Below are positions 17,401-26,541 of a stretch of DNA of 64,000 nucleotides, one piece after another. The DNA lies in contig NZ_FOEI01000007.1 in the NCBI RefSeq assembly GCF_900110615.1, positions 1 through 64,000 of the forward strand, given 5' to 3'. Both the position numbers and the translations under genes were made by a program. The DNA is from Flavobacterium urocaniciphilum (GTDB lineage Bacteria; Bacteroidota; Bacteroidia; Flavobacteriales; Flavobacteriaceae). Each line of letters opens with the position of its first letter. Position 1 is the first letter of the stretch. A model generated the notes under the pieces. That model was not told where the DNA came from. It saw only the letters and a list, made by a program, of their open reading frames with translations, and ran no database searches.

Positions 17401-20400
17401 TCAATCGATTGATTCGTTCTTGTCGTAAGGTTTCTTGTTGTTCTAATTTTTTTGTTATTGATATATCTCTCGCGATAGCAGAAAAACCGATTATTTTTCC
17501 ATTCAAATCTCTTTTAATAGATGTGTTTTGAGACAACCATAAAAGTTCGCCATCTTTTTTATAAATAGGGAATTCAATCGGATCAAAATTGTTTTTATCT
17601 TTTGGAATATCCGCATAATGACTGACAACTTTATCGATATATTCTTGTGCAATTAAAAATTTGAAATTTTTACCTAATATTTCTTCCGATTTATATCCTA
17701 ATAAAGTTTCAGTATATTGATTAATGAACACATAGTTACCATATTTATCTAATTCATAAATAATATCTGAAGCAAATTGAACTAAGTTTTGATATTGTCT
17801 TTCAACCTCAATTTTTTTTGTCACGTCATATCCAGAAGCAATAAATAAATTCTCACTGTATTGTGTATCACTCCATTGTATGTATTTAATTTCGTTGTTT
17901 TTGGTTTTTAATTTTCTAACATAGATGGTGTTGGGCTTGAAAATTAAATTGTAGTCTTGTGGTGTAAATTCATCGTCTTCAGTAAGTTTCCAAAATTCTT
18001 TGCCTAAAACTTCTTCTGGTGTAAAACCTAATATTTTGGTTATAGATTCACTGCAAAATTTTACATTTCCTAAATTATCACAAGCTAATGTAATTGAATT
18101 CGATTGGTTGATAATGTTGTTTGTAAAAATTAATCGTTCCGTTGTGTTTAATAAATAAGCTCTTCTCGAAAAGTTAATAATTAGAATAATACAATTTGCA
18201 ATAACTAATAAAAGATAAATGTCTCTATTAACTTTATAATAAAAGAATAAAGATAAAATTCCGAGTATAATGATTACGGCAAACAGTATATATGATTTGA
18301 ATTTGTCAAATACATTAAAGGAAAAGAATAAGATTAAAAGAAATTCAACTATAATATATGTCGGAATTGTGTTTAATGTTAATCGTTGGAAATATAATGC
18401 AGTTAAGAGTACAAAATAAGAAATAAAAATGTATTTCAAATTCTTTAAAATGATAGGATAACCACTTAAAAAATAAAGTAATATACAAGAAGTTCCGAAA
18501 ATTATTCGTCCAATTAAATCATTGTCATTGACAATGTTTAATGAATAATAAAATATACCTGTAATGATAATTAAAATTCCAAAATACAACAGATAATTTC
18601 TTTTGTATTCAATGAAATTATTGTCTGACAGTGTTTTTATAAATTCTTTGTTATACTTAAGTGATTTTTGAAATACGAAATTTAAAAATCCTCCAATAAC
18701 CATGATTGTTATGGCAAAAAACCACCAAGTACTATAAAACGGTTCTTTTATTGAAAATGAATAGGAAGTGTAAATTCCAATTGGATTAGAAAACGCATCA
18801 ACTTCTCTAACTTTTAAAGTGTAATATCCTGGAGATAAATTGCTAAAAGTAACTTCGTTACTAATTCTAGCTTTGCTCCAGTTTTTGTCGTAATTTTCTA
18901 GTTTATAAGAATAGAAAATGTTTTTATTTATTAACCCTGAATTTTGCCCAAATTTAAAAGTTAAAAAGTTTTCGTTGCTTTCAAATTCATGATCGTTTTG
19001 AGGTAAATTGAACCAATATTTTTTGTTAATATAATCTTTGTTTAATATTGAAAGAGAAGTAATGTTGATGTTGTTTTTAATGCTTTCTTTTTTGTTTGAA
19101 TAAGAAATCATTTTGTATAATCCATCAATGGTTCCAAAATAAATATTTCCATTTTCATCTACATAACCAGAATTATAATTGGTTTCATATCCGTCAAATC
19201 CATTGCTTGAATTTAATACTTCAATTTTTTTGATGTTACCGTCTTTAGCAATTTCAATTTTATCTATTCCTTTATTGGTTCCAATGTATAAATAATCTTC
19301 ATGCGTGTTTAAAGTGTAAATTAAAGTGGAAGATAAATTATCATTGGTATCAAAAGTTTTTACTTCTAAATTGTTGTTTATTGAAATAACTGCTTTTGAT
19401 GTAGAAAACCAAACTGTATTATACTTGTCTTTGCAATAGAGAAAGGTAAATAAATTAGATATTTTTTTTAGTACAGTAAAAGTGTTGTTTTTGTATTCAT
19501 AAAAATAAACTCCTTTATTTGTGGCAACTATATAATGGTTTTTTGAATGATGTAAAATGGCATTGAACTGTGTAATGCCGTTTTTTTTGTCGGAAAAATG
19601 ATGTATTTGTTTAAAATTTTCATCTAAAACATACAATCCATTTGTTGTGCCAACAAAATAATTATTCTCTTTAGTTTGTAAAATTGTTTTAGAAAATCCG
19701 CTAAATTTTTTCTGAAAAATAGATCCGTTAAATTCAAAAACACCTTCTTCATTTATGGCTACTAATTTGTTATTGTGGTTTTTTATTAGAGAAAGAGTTT
19801 TTTTAATGTTTGGAATCGTTTTGATGTATTTCAGATTATAAAAATCGGTGTTGTCAAATTCTAAAACTCCAACAGACGGAATGTTTGTATAAAGTTTATT
19901 GTCAATTCCTTGAATGTTGTAAATATTACTGTTGTTTAACTGCTCAGTTGTATTAAATTTAATGAAATTTTGTTTTCCAAATTGAAAAAAGCCAATTGAA
20001 GAAGTTCCAACATTTAAAACACCATTGTCCGACAAAAGCGTAGTGTATTTTGCTTTCGGCAATCCATTTTTTTCATTAATGATAACATAGTTTTTATTGT
20101 AATACCAAACGCCAATTCCATCTTCTTTAGTTCCAGTAAACCATATGTTTCCATTAGGGTTTTGAAGAATATTAGTAATTTTAAAATCCGCTCCACTTTT
20201 AGTATTAATTTTTACTAAAAGTTCTTTTGTAACAATGTTGTTGTTGGAAAAATTTAATTGGTAGATGTTTCCATAATTATCTCCAACAATTACAGAGTTG
20301 TTGTTGCCTTTACATAGAACAACTTCATTGCTTTTAAAATCGAAATAACTAATTTGATTGTATTCTGTATTATAAATATATGTGCCTTTGTTGGTTCCAA

Positions 20401-20944
20401 TTACAATTAAATAATCATTAATAGTTTCGGCAGAGGTAATGTTTGTTAATTCTAAGTTGCTAATGTTTTTAATGCTTTTAACATTATTGTTGTCGTCTAT
20501 AAAATAAATGTTATGAGTGCTAAAGCCATATATTCCTGTGCTATTTTTGGCAAATTTAGACACATGAGAATGAGGTGTTTTTTTATCGGATTCTAATTTT
20601 GTGATTTTAAAAAAGTTATTACCTTCAAAAAATAGAATTCCCAAATAGTTGGAAGAAATAACAAGTTGTTTGTTTTTGTTTTCTATAATATCTTTAATAA
20701 AAAGATTTTCAAACCTTCCAGCTTTATTGTAGTTTTTAAAATCGGTACCATTATAACGAAACAATCCTGCACCATCGCCACAAATCCATAATAATCCTCT
20801 ACTATCTTTGTAAAGTTTATTTATAGAAGACGTGTAGAGGCCTTTTTCATGATTTATTATGTCGAATTTTAATTGTTGGGCAATTGTACTTTCAACAAAA
20901 AAAACCAAATAAATTATAAAAATGTATTTGTATAATTTTTGCAT
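14462..20944 (-). CDS. Giant hybrid sensor kinase: beta-propeller, 7 TM, PAS/GAF, two receivers
   Basis: From the ATG at 20944 this is 2160 residues with a signal peptide (MQKLYKYIFIIYLVFFVEST). A GTG at 21037 would place 31 residues before the signal and is rejected. Order of domains: two-component-regulator propeller repeats in the periplasm (about 25-610), a Y_Y_Y domain, one TM helix near 740, six further TM helices (to about 960), PAS, PAS, GAF, GAF, PAS, HisKA with phospho-acceptor His1675 (SHEIRTPLNG), and HATPase (LINLLSNAVKF, DTGIGI, GGTGLGLS). A divergent receiver (AIVIDKNE, VFVDYD, ILKPF) and a canonical receiver with Asp2092 (FMDIQMPVKNGYE) and KPLDK complete it. There is no DNA-binding domain, so an unlinked regulator must act downstream. 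The propeller type often senses glycans in Bacteroidota, but its ligand here is unknown. Confidence 0.93.
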   Translation of the reverse strand: MQKLYKYIFIIYLVFFVESTIAQQLKFDIINHEKGLYTSSINKLYKDSRGLLWICGDGAGLFRYNGTDFKNYNKAGRFENLFIKDIIENKNKQLVISSNYLGILFFEGNNFFKITKLESDKKTPHSHVSKFAKNSTGIYGFSTHNIYFIDDNNNVKSIKNISNLELTNITSAETINDYLIVIGTNKGTYIYNTEYNQISYFDFKSNEVVLCKGNNNSVIVGDNYGNIYQLNFSNNNIVTKELLVKINTKSGADFKITNILQNPNGNIWFTGTKEDGIGVWYYNKNYVIINEKNGLPKAKYTTLLSDNGVLNVGTSSIGFFQFGKQNFIKFNTTEQLNNSNIYNIQGIDNKLYTNIPSVGVLEFDNTDFYNLKYIKTIPNIKKTLSLIKNHNNKLVAINEEGVFEFNGSIFQKKFSGFSKTILQTKENNYFVGTTNGLYVLDENFKQIHHFSDKKNGITQFNAILHHSKNHYIVATNKGVYFYEYKNNTFTVLKKISNLFTFLYCKDKYNTVWFSTSKAVISINNNLEVKTFDTNDNLSSTLIYTLNTHEDYLYIGTNKGIDKIEIAKDGNIKKIEVLNSSNGFDGYETNYNSGYVDENGNIYFGTIDGLYKMISYSNKKESIKNNINITSLSILNKDYINKKYWFNLPQNDHEFESNENFLTFKFGQNSGLINKNIFYSYKLENYDKNWSKARISNEVTFSNLSPGYYTLKVREVDAFSNPIGIYTSYSFSIKEPFYSTWWFFAITIMVIGGFLNFVFQKSLKYNKEFIKTLSDNNFIEYKRNYLLYFGILIIITGIFYYSLNIVNDNDLIGRIIFGTSCILLYFLSGYPIILKNLKYIFISYFVLLTALYFQRLTLNTIPTYIIVEFLLILFFSFNVFDKFKSYILFAVIIILGILSLFFYYKVNRDIYLLLVIANCIILIINFSRRAYLLNTTERLIFTNNIINQSNSITLACDNLGNVKFCSESITKILGFTPEEVLGKEFWKLTEDDEFTPQDYNLIFKPNTIYVRKLKTKNNEIKYIQWSDTQYSENLFIASGYDVTKKIEVERQYQNLVQFASDIIYELDKYGNYVFINQYTETLLGYKSEEILGKNFKFLIAQEYIDKVVSHYADIPKDKNNFDPIEFPIYKKDGELLWLSQNTSIKRDLNGKIIGFSAIARDISITKKLEQQETLRQERINRLNSVSNKLATLNFLKFNTSAELIEHITKEASIGLEIDRVSLWYNYDDYIDLTNIYVKSEDKHYSDLRLFKKDFPRYFEIIENEPILLSVDTQNDSKTIEFHKEYFKKFDIRSLLDIPLYISGQLVAITCFEATKEIKKWSEEEINFARTVSDIITLALETTKRKKAEKQIIYKSNLLTSITKTTESLLQTTEIEKIFENSLRFVGEATKVDRVYYFNNNVETNQFSQLYEWTSEESLKEIDNPQLQNIPHDLFPEFMEVIIKNKPYMSIVKDIPEGAFKTILQEQSILSILILPIFIKKVFYGFLGFDDCTAEREWSADEINILQTLTNNISVTIDRIQSENSIRESEEKFKLLANNIPATVYLIKEDEHRNIIFINDEIEVLTGYKKHEIINSDFHIYNLYHPDDKKNAIKIIQEAIKNNKPYKITCRIVKKDGSIVWIEEYGEGILKDGKVEYLEGVLIDITERKQAEKAIIEKELAVASNKSKSEFLANMSHEIRTPLNGIIGFSQLLLNTKVDVLQKEYLQTVNQSAESLLDIVNDILDISKIEAGKLSLDTRKTKLYNVVYQTIDLVKFNADKKNIEIIVDIKNDVPCDIFVDDIRLKQILINLLSNAVKFTHQGQIELVISNQTKDQKSKKTKLKFEVIDTGIGIKPENQTKILDAFSQEDTSTTRNYGGTGLGLSITNKLLNLMKSKLVIDSEINKGSNFHFELKVEAKYCSTHNKIKNPIIQKAIVIDKNERTGDVLNKQLNAFNIKSSFSNTFENANLFDLDAVFVDYDTITNEQLKNLLQKQKDEGFYIFIMQPIISSEVEDLLCDKVKIILKPFKIDSLQNDLSNLRNSINDIEVILNDIEKVPNSTIQKVLIVEDNKINMLLTKTLIKNKIPKAIIYEAENGKEGVELYQKHDPDITFMDIQMPVKNGYEASEEILKMNPNAVIIALTAGIFTGEREKCLEIGMSDFIVKPLDKDLFEEKLFKWTERI

Positions 20945-20995
20945 TAATCGGTATAAGGGTTGAACTGATAAATTTATGAAAAAAATGTTAAAATT

Positions 20996-21030
20996 CAAAA
21001 TATCAGATTTTTTTATGGCTATGTCGCAAA
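20996..21030 (-). promoter_or_regulatory. Possible promoter for the hybrid sensor kinase
   Basis: On the minus strand TTTG (21030-21027) is followed after 24 bp by TATTTTG (21002-20996), one base short of the TAnnTTTG consensus. It lies about 50 bp upstream of the preferred ATG at 20944 and supports that start over the GTG at 21037. Confidence 0.35.
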
Positions 21031-21068
21031 TTTTCACTAAAATTGGAAGTTTTTTATAAAAAATTTAC

Positions 21069-23240
21069 ATGAAAAATAAAGTACAATTATTAGTATTATT
21101 ACTAATTACTTCATTTACAGCTGTTGCTCAACAAAAACTGACGTTAGAAGAGATTTGGGGCGGCGCTTTCAGAACAAAAGGCATGGATGAATTGAATGCC
21201 ATGAAGAATACTAATCAGTATACTGTGTTGAATTACGATAGAAGTACAAATTCTTTTCAAATTGACTTGTTTGATTACGCAACTTTAAACAAAGTTTCAA
21301 CATTAATCGATACTAAAAATCACAAAGAATTAGAATCAATTGACAGTTATACTTTTGATAAAGCTGAAAAGAAAATTTTAATCGCCACTAATTCTGAGCA
21401 AATTTTCAGACATTCCTTCACAGCCAATTATTTTGTGTATGATTTAACAACTAAAAAATTAACAAAATTCACAGGAAAAGCTATTCAAGAACCAACATTT
21501 TCACCAAATGGAAACAAAGTTGCTTATGCCTTTGAAAATAATTTATATGTTTTCGATTTACTTTTAAATAGAGAAACACAAATTACAGATGATGGGAAGA
21601 AAAATGCTGTAATTAATGGTATTACAGATTGGGTATACGAAGAAGAATTTGCATTTGTTCGTGCTTTCGATTGGAATGCAGATGGAACTAAAATTGGATA
21701 CATTCGTTTTGATGAATCTAATGTTCCAGAATTTTCAATGGATATGTATAACCAAGGATTGTATCCTACTCAAACGGTTTTTAAATACCCTAAAGCTGGA
21801 GAAAAAAATGCTGAGGTTTCTTTACATATTTATGATGTAAATGCAGCTAAAACTCAACAAATTAATTTAAGCAATTATAACGATTTTTATATTGCTCGTT
21901 TAAAATGGACAAATGATGCGAATGTGTTAAGTGCTCAAGTGTTAAACCGTCATCAAGATAATTTAGATTTATTATTTATCGATGGAAATTCGGGTGCTAA
22001 AAAAGTCGTTTTAAACGAAAAAGATAAGGCATATGTTGATGTTACGGATAACTTAACGTTCTTGAAAGATAATAGTTTTATTTGGACATCTGAAAAAGAC
22101 GGATTCAATCATATTTATTACTATGATAAATCAGGTAAATTAAAAAACCAAGTAACCAAAGGGAAGTGGGAAGTAACCGCTTATTATGGTTTCGACGAAA
22201 AAAATAAAACCATTTATTACCAATCGGTTGAAAATGGTTCAATCAATAGAGATGTGTATTCGATTTCAATTGATGGAAAATCAAAAAAGAGATTAACTCT
22301 GAAAACAGGAACCAACAACGCTACGTTTAGTCCGAACTTCCAATATTTTATCAATACGTATTCTAGTGCTACTTCAGCACCCTATTATTCTTTAAACGAT
22401 TCTAAAACTTCAAAAGAATTGAAAAAAATTCAATCAAATGAAGCAGTTGAAGAAAAATTAGCGAAATACAATGTGTCTCCAAAAGAATTTTCAACAATTA
22501 CTACAGAAAAAGGACATGTTTTAAATACATGGATGATCAAACCTAAAGATTTCGATCCGAAAAAGAAATATCCTTTATTTATGTTCCAATATTCTGGTCC
22601 AGGTTCTCAACAAGTTGATAATGCTTGGAATGCAACAGATGATTACTGGTTTATGATGTTGGCTCAAAAAGGCTATATTGTGGCTTGTGTTGACGGAAGA
22701 GGAACTGGTTTTAAAGGTGCAGAATTTAAAAAATGTACTCAAAAAGAGTTAGGAAAATATGAAGTAGAAGATCAAATTGATGCTGCGAAAGTATTTGGTA
22801 ATTATACATATATCGACAAATCTAGAATTGGTATTTTTGGTTGGTCTTTTGGAGGTTTTATGGCTTCAAATTGTATTTTCCAAGGGGCTGATGTATTCAA
22901 AACAGCAATTGCAGTTGCGCCTGTAACTTCTTGGAGATATTACGATAGTATTTATACTGAAAGATACATGCAAACACCACAAGAAAATGCAAGTGGATAT
23001 GATAACAATTCGCCAATTTCACATGTTAGTAAATTAAAAGGAAACTTTTTATTAATTCATGGAACGGCTGATGATAATGTACATGTTCAAAATACGATGA
23101 AAATGGTGGAAGCATTAGTACAAGCTAACAAACAGTTTGATTGGGCTATTTATCCAGATAAAAATCACGGAATATATGGTGGAAAAACGCGTTTACAATT
23201 GTACACGAAAATGACCAACTTTATTTTAGAAAAATTATAA
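21069..23240 (+). CDS. Dipeptidyl peptidase IV (S9 family)
   Basis: The 723-residue exported peptidase (signal peptide ending FTAVAQQ) removes Xaa-Pro dipeptides from peptide N-termini. It has an N-terminal eight-bladed propeller, including DWVYEEEF whose Glu pair binds the substrate amino terminus. The C-terminal alpha/beta hydrolase carries the catalytic Ser593 (FGWSFGGFM), Asp668 (HGTADDNVH) and His700 (DKNHGIYGG). All key residues are present. It is followed after 33 bp by three peptide transporter genes on the same strand, so the dipeptides it releases in the periplasm are probably imported by its neighbours. It is divergent from the sensor kinase gene. Confidence 0.95.
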   Translation: MKNKVQLLVLLLITSFTAVAQQKLTLEEIWGGAFRTKGMDELNAMKNTNQYTVLNYDRSTNSFQIDLFDYATLNKVSTLIDTKNHKELESIDSYTFDKAEKKILIATNSEQIFRHSFTANYFVYDLTTKKLTKFTGKAIQEPTFSPNGNKVAYAFENNLYVFDLLLNRETQITDDGKKNAVINGITDWVYEEEFAFVRAFDWNADGTKIGYIRFDESNVPEFSMDMYNQGLYPTQTVFKYPKAGEKNAEVSLHIYDVNAAKTQQINLSNYNDFYIARLKWTNDANVLSAQVLNRHQDNLDLLFIDGNSGAKKVVLNEKDKAYVDVTDNLTFLKDNSFIWTSEKDGFNHIYYYDKSGKLKNQVTKGKWEVTAYYGFDEKNKTIYYQSVENGSINRDVYSISIDGKSKKRLTLKTGTNNATFSPNFQYFINTYSSATSAPYYSLNDSKTSKELKKIQSNEAVEEKLAKYNVSPKEFSTITTEKGHVLNTWMIKPKDFDPKKKYPLFMFQYSGPGSQQVDNAWNATDDYWFMMLAQKGYIVACVDGRGTGFKGAEFKKCTQKELGKYEVEDQIDAAKVFGNYTYIDKSRIGIFGWSFGGFMASNCIFQGADVFKTAIAVAPVTSWRYYDSIYTERYMQTPQENASGYDNNSPISHVSKLKGNFLLIHGTADDNVHVQNTMKMVEALVQANKQFDWAIYPDKNHGIYGGKTRLQLYTKMTNFILEKL

Positions 23241-23273
23241 CACTAACCAAATTACAAATAAATTTAAATTAAT

Positions 23274-24803
23274 ATGAGCGAAACAGTAAAGAAAGGACAT
23301 CCTAAAGGACTATACTTTTTGTTTTTCACTGAAATGTGGGAAAGATTTAGTTACTATGGAATGAGAGCAATCTTCATTCTATTCATGACGAAAGTTTTAT
23401 TAATGAAAGATGCAGATGCGTCAGAAATATACGGAAGTTATACTGGTTTGGTATATTTAACACCGCTTTTAGGAGGTTATTTATGTGACAAATTTTTAGG
23501 AAACAGAAGAAGTATTGTAATCGGTGGATTGCTAATGGCAATCGGACAATTCTTTATGTTTTTTAGTGCTTCAGTTGGTGCAGAAGGTGGAGTTTCATTA
23601 ATGTGGATGGGACTTACTGCAATTATCATCGGTAATGGATTCTTTAAACCAAATATTTCAACAATGGTTGGTCAATTATATCCAGCTAACGATAGAAGAA
23701 TTGATAGTGCTTTTACTATTTTCTACATGGGTATTAACTTAGGAGCATTCTTCTCGCCATTAGTTTGTGGTTCTATGGATTTCAAATGGGGATTTTTAGC
23801 AGCAGGTGTTGGAATGTTAATTGGATTAGTAGCGTTTATTTTTGGTCAGAAAAAATATCTTATTTCTGAGGAAGGAAAACACATTGGATTACCAGTTAAA
23901 AAATTAGATCCTAAAAGTATCGGAATGATTGTTGGTTCAATTGCTATAATATTTTTCATGTTGAACTTCAAACAAATGTTCAAAAGTGATATCGATATTA
24001 TTAGCTACTTCATTTATGGTGCGATGGTAGCAATGCCAATTTTAATTTTTAGTGATAAAAGTTTAACTAAAATTGAAACGCAAAGAATTACAGTTATTTT
24101 TATTCTTGCCTTTTTCGTAATCTTCTTTTGGGGAGCATTTGAACAAGCTGGAGCTTCATTAACTTTATTTGCAGACAGACAAACAGAAAGAACTCTTTTT
24201 GGTTGGGAAATGCCAGCTTCTTACTTTCAATCAGTAAATCCTTTAGCTGTAATTTCTCTAGCGCCAATTATGACAATGGTTTGGGGGTTTTTATATGCTA
24301 GAAAATTAGAGCCATCTTCGCCTAAAAAAATGGCAATTGGTTTAGGTTTAGTGGCTATGGGATATGTTGTAATCGCTATTGCTGTTAAAGGTTTAGGATT
24401 AGGTGAAAAAGTTTCAATGTGGTGGTTAATTGGATTGTATGTAATTCATACAATTGGAGAATTATGTTTATCTCCAATCGGATTATCAATGGTTTCTAAA
24501 TTAGCACCTTTACGTTTATCATCTTTAATGATGGGAACTTGGTTTTTAGCAAATGCTGCTGCCAATAAATTTGCAGGTACATTATCTGCATTGATTCCAG
24601 GTGGTGAAGATGGAACAGGAGGAGCAACTAGCTTTGTTGGGTTTCAAATCACAAATTTATATGAGTTTTTCGTATTGTTTATCATTATGTCAGGTGCTGC
24701 TGCTGCAATTTTATTTGTACTAAGTTCTTGGTTAGAAAAAAGAATGCATAACGATCACGTTGAACCTAAAGAAGGAATCGATTTAGAAGTAGAAAACAGA
24801 TAA
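23274..24803 (+). CDS. POT-family peptide:proton symporter, copy 1
   Basis: The 509-residue MFS protein of the proton-dependent oligopeptide transporter (PTR2) family is predicted to import di- and tripeptides with protons. The signature TEMWERFSYYGMRAI (proton-coupling ExxER motif on TM1) and GNGFFKPNISTMVGQLY (PTR2 motif on TM5) are intact. About 12-14 hydrophobic helices are visible, with a conserved FWGAFEQAGASLTLFADR on TM7. It lies 33 bp after the dipeptidyl peptidase gene and ends at a strong terminator. Confidence 0.93.
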   Translation: MSETVKKGHPKGLYFLFFTEMWERFSYYGMRAIFILFMTKVLLMKDADASEIYGSYTGLVYLTPLLGGYLCDKFLGNRRSIVIGGLLMAIGQFFMFFSASVGAEGGVSLMWMGLTAIIIGNGFFKPNISTMVGQLYPANDRRIDSAFTIFYMGINLGAFFSPLVCGSMDFKWGFLAAGVGMLIGLVAFIFGQKKYLISEEGKHIGLPVKKLDPKSIGMIVGSIAIIFFMLNFKQMFKSDIDIISYFIYGAMVAMPILIFSDKSLTKIETQRITVIFILAFFVIFFWGAFEQAGASLTLFADRQTERTLFGWEMPASYFQSVNPLAVISLAPIMTMVWGFLYARKLEPSSPKKMAIGLGLVAMGYVVIAIAVKGLGLGEKVSMWWLIGLYVIHTIGELCLSPIGLSMVSKLAPLRLSSLMMGTWFLANAAANKFAGTLSALIPGGEDGTGGATSFVGFQITNLYEFFVLFIIMSGAAAAILFVLSSWLEKRMHNDHVEPKEGIDLEVENR

Positions 24804-24828
24804 TTTTTAAAAAAATTCATATCTTTCA

Positions 24829-24858
24829 AGCCTGTAATTAACGTTACAGGCTTTTTTT
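24829..24858 (+). terminator. Intrinsic terminator after POT copy 1
   Basis: A perfect 9-bp stem (agcctgtaa 24829-24837 / ttacaggct 24844-24852) with a 6-nt loop is followed by seven T residues. It closes the peptidase-transporter transcript before the second transporter. Confidence 0.9.
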
Positions 24859-24881
24859 ATTATCACTAAAACAACATAATT

Positions 24882-26540
24882 ATGTGGAAATCACACCCAA
24901 AAGCATTGCCTTATTTATTTTTATCTGAAATGTGGGAACGTTTCGGATATTACTTAATGATTGGTATTTTTACTTTATATCTAAAAGATGTTGAAGCCGG
25001 TTTCGCCATGACGGAGAAAGAAGCTTCAGATTTATACGGAACTTTTATTGCACTAGTATTTTTAACACCTTTCATTGGTGGTTTAGTTGCCGATAGATAT
25101 TTAGGGTATAAAAAATCAATTGTTATTGGTGGAATCATGATGGGTGCCGGATATTTCATGATGGGTATTCATAGTTTACCAATGCTATATATTGCTATGA
25201 CTTTAGTAATTGTGGGTAATGGATTCTTCAAACCAAATATTTCCACTTTATTAGGTAATTTCTATAATGAAGATCAATACAAAGCCAAAAAAGACGAAGG
25301 ATACAATATTTTCTATATGGGAATTAATGTGGGTGCCTTTGTTTGTAATTTCTTTGGTGCAGCCTTGCAAATTTTATTAGGTTGGCAATATGCTTTTATG
25401 GCAGCTGGTTTAGGAATGTTTATTGGTGTTGTTGTGTTTCTTTTAGGGACAAAACACTATGGAAATAAAACAGAGAAAAAAGGTATTCAAGAAGGAGATA
25501 TGCCTTTCTCTAAAATTGTACTTTATATTTTAGTACCATCAGTAGTTTTCGGAATTATTGGTTGGTTAATTAAAGGTGTGGCTTCTGATGTAAATACTGA
25601 TTGTGCCATTTTTGGTTCTGATAGTACGGATGCCTTTATTTTTGCTTGTATTCCAGTTGTGTATTTTTACGGTAGTTTATATTTCAAAGCGAAAGCAGAA
25701 GATAAAAGATCAATCGGTGCGTTATTATCTATTTTCGCCGTTGTAATTTTATTCTGGGCTGTATTTAAATTGAATGGTTCAGCATTAACAACTTGGGCAG
25801 ATCGATATACAGATAGAGAAATGACAGGAACTTCTCAAGTATTATTTGATAAACTTAAATTAGCCAAAGAAGTAGAATATAAAAAGGATACCGTAGAACT
25901 TTATGATGCAAATTTCCGACTTCAAAAAGAAAATGGAGAAATTAAAAAAGAAGTAAATTATCCTTTATATTTTAGAAACGTAAAAGAAGAATTAAAGCCA
26001 CAAGAAGGTTCTAAAGTTTCTTTATGGGCTACGAACTTAAGTCAATCAATCAATCCAGGTTGGGTTATTCTTTTAACGCCATTAGTTGTAGCATTCTTTA
26101 CTTTTTTAAGAAGCAGAAAGAAAGAACCATCAACGCCAACAAAAATTGCATTTGGATTATTAATTTCAGCTTTATCGGTTTTAGTAATGGTGGCTGCAGT
26201 TCAAATTGGAAATAACGGATCTGAAAAAGTTTCCGTTTGGTGGTTAGTTGCCAATTATGGTATCATCACTATTGGAGAATTATTTTTAAGTCCAATGGGA
26301 TTATCAATAGTTTCTAAATTATCACCAAAAAATATTACGGCTTTGATGATGGGAGGTTGGTTCTTATCAACTTCTATCGGAAATAAATTATCAGGTGTCT
26401 TAGCAAGTATGTGGGATACTTATGATGATAAAGCAGATTTCTTTTGGGTAAATTTCGGATTACTGATGTTTGCAACTGTTTTAATGTTTGCCTTAGTGAA
26501 GAATTTAAATAAAGTAATGAAAGATCACGGAATCAATTAA
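24882..26540 (+). CDS. POT-family peptide:proton symporter, copy 2 with inserted loop
   Basis: This is a second di/tripeptide transporter of the POT family, 552 residues. SEMWERFGYYLMIGIF and GNGFFKPNISTLLGNFY preserve the ExxER and PTR2 motifs. It is about 45 residues longer than its neighbours. The extra length is a charged segment (roughly 325-385, around KEVEYKKDTVELYDANFRLQ) inserted after the WADRYTDREM region following TM7. By topology the insert should sit at the membrane surface, possibly as a periplasmic loop. The start lies just after the upstream terminator, and I see no clear TAnnTTTG promoter. It ends 1 bp before copy 3, so the two are translated from one transcript. Confidence 0.92.
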   Translation: MWKSHPKALPYLFLSEMWERFGYYLMIGIFTLYLKDVEAGFAMTEKEASDLYGTFIALVFLTPFIGGLVADRYLGYKKSIVIGGIMMGAGYFMMGIHSLPMLYIAMTLVIVGNGFFKPNISTLLGNFYNEDQYKAKKDEGYNIFYMGINVGAFVCNFFGAALQILLGWQYAFMAAGLGMFIGVVVFLLGTKHYGNKTEKKGIQEGDMPFSKIVLYILVPSVVFGIIGWLIKGVASDVNTDCAIFGSDSTDAFIFACIPVVYFYGSLYFKAKAEDKRSIGALLSIFAVVILFWAVFKLNGSALTTWADRYTDREMTGTSQVLFDKLKLAKEVEYKKDTVELYDANFRLQKENGEIKKEVNYPLYFRNVKEELKPQEGSKVSLWATNLSQSINPGWVILLTPLVVAFFTFLRSRKKEPSTPTKIAFGLLISALSVLVMVAAVQIGNNGSEKVSVWWLVANYGIITIGELFLSPMGLSIVSKLSPKNITALMMGGWFLSTSIGNKLSGVLASMWDTYDDKADFFWVNFGLLMFATVLMFALVKNLNKVMKDHGIN

Positions 26541-26541
26541 T

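Noticed and set aside
20945..21037. GTG start of the sensor kinase at 21037
   Set aside because: It would put 31 residues before a normal signal peptide and lies upstream of the candidate promoter's -7 element.
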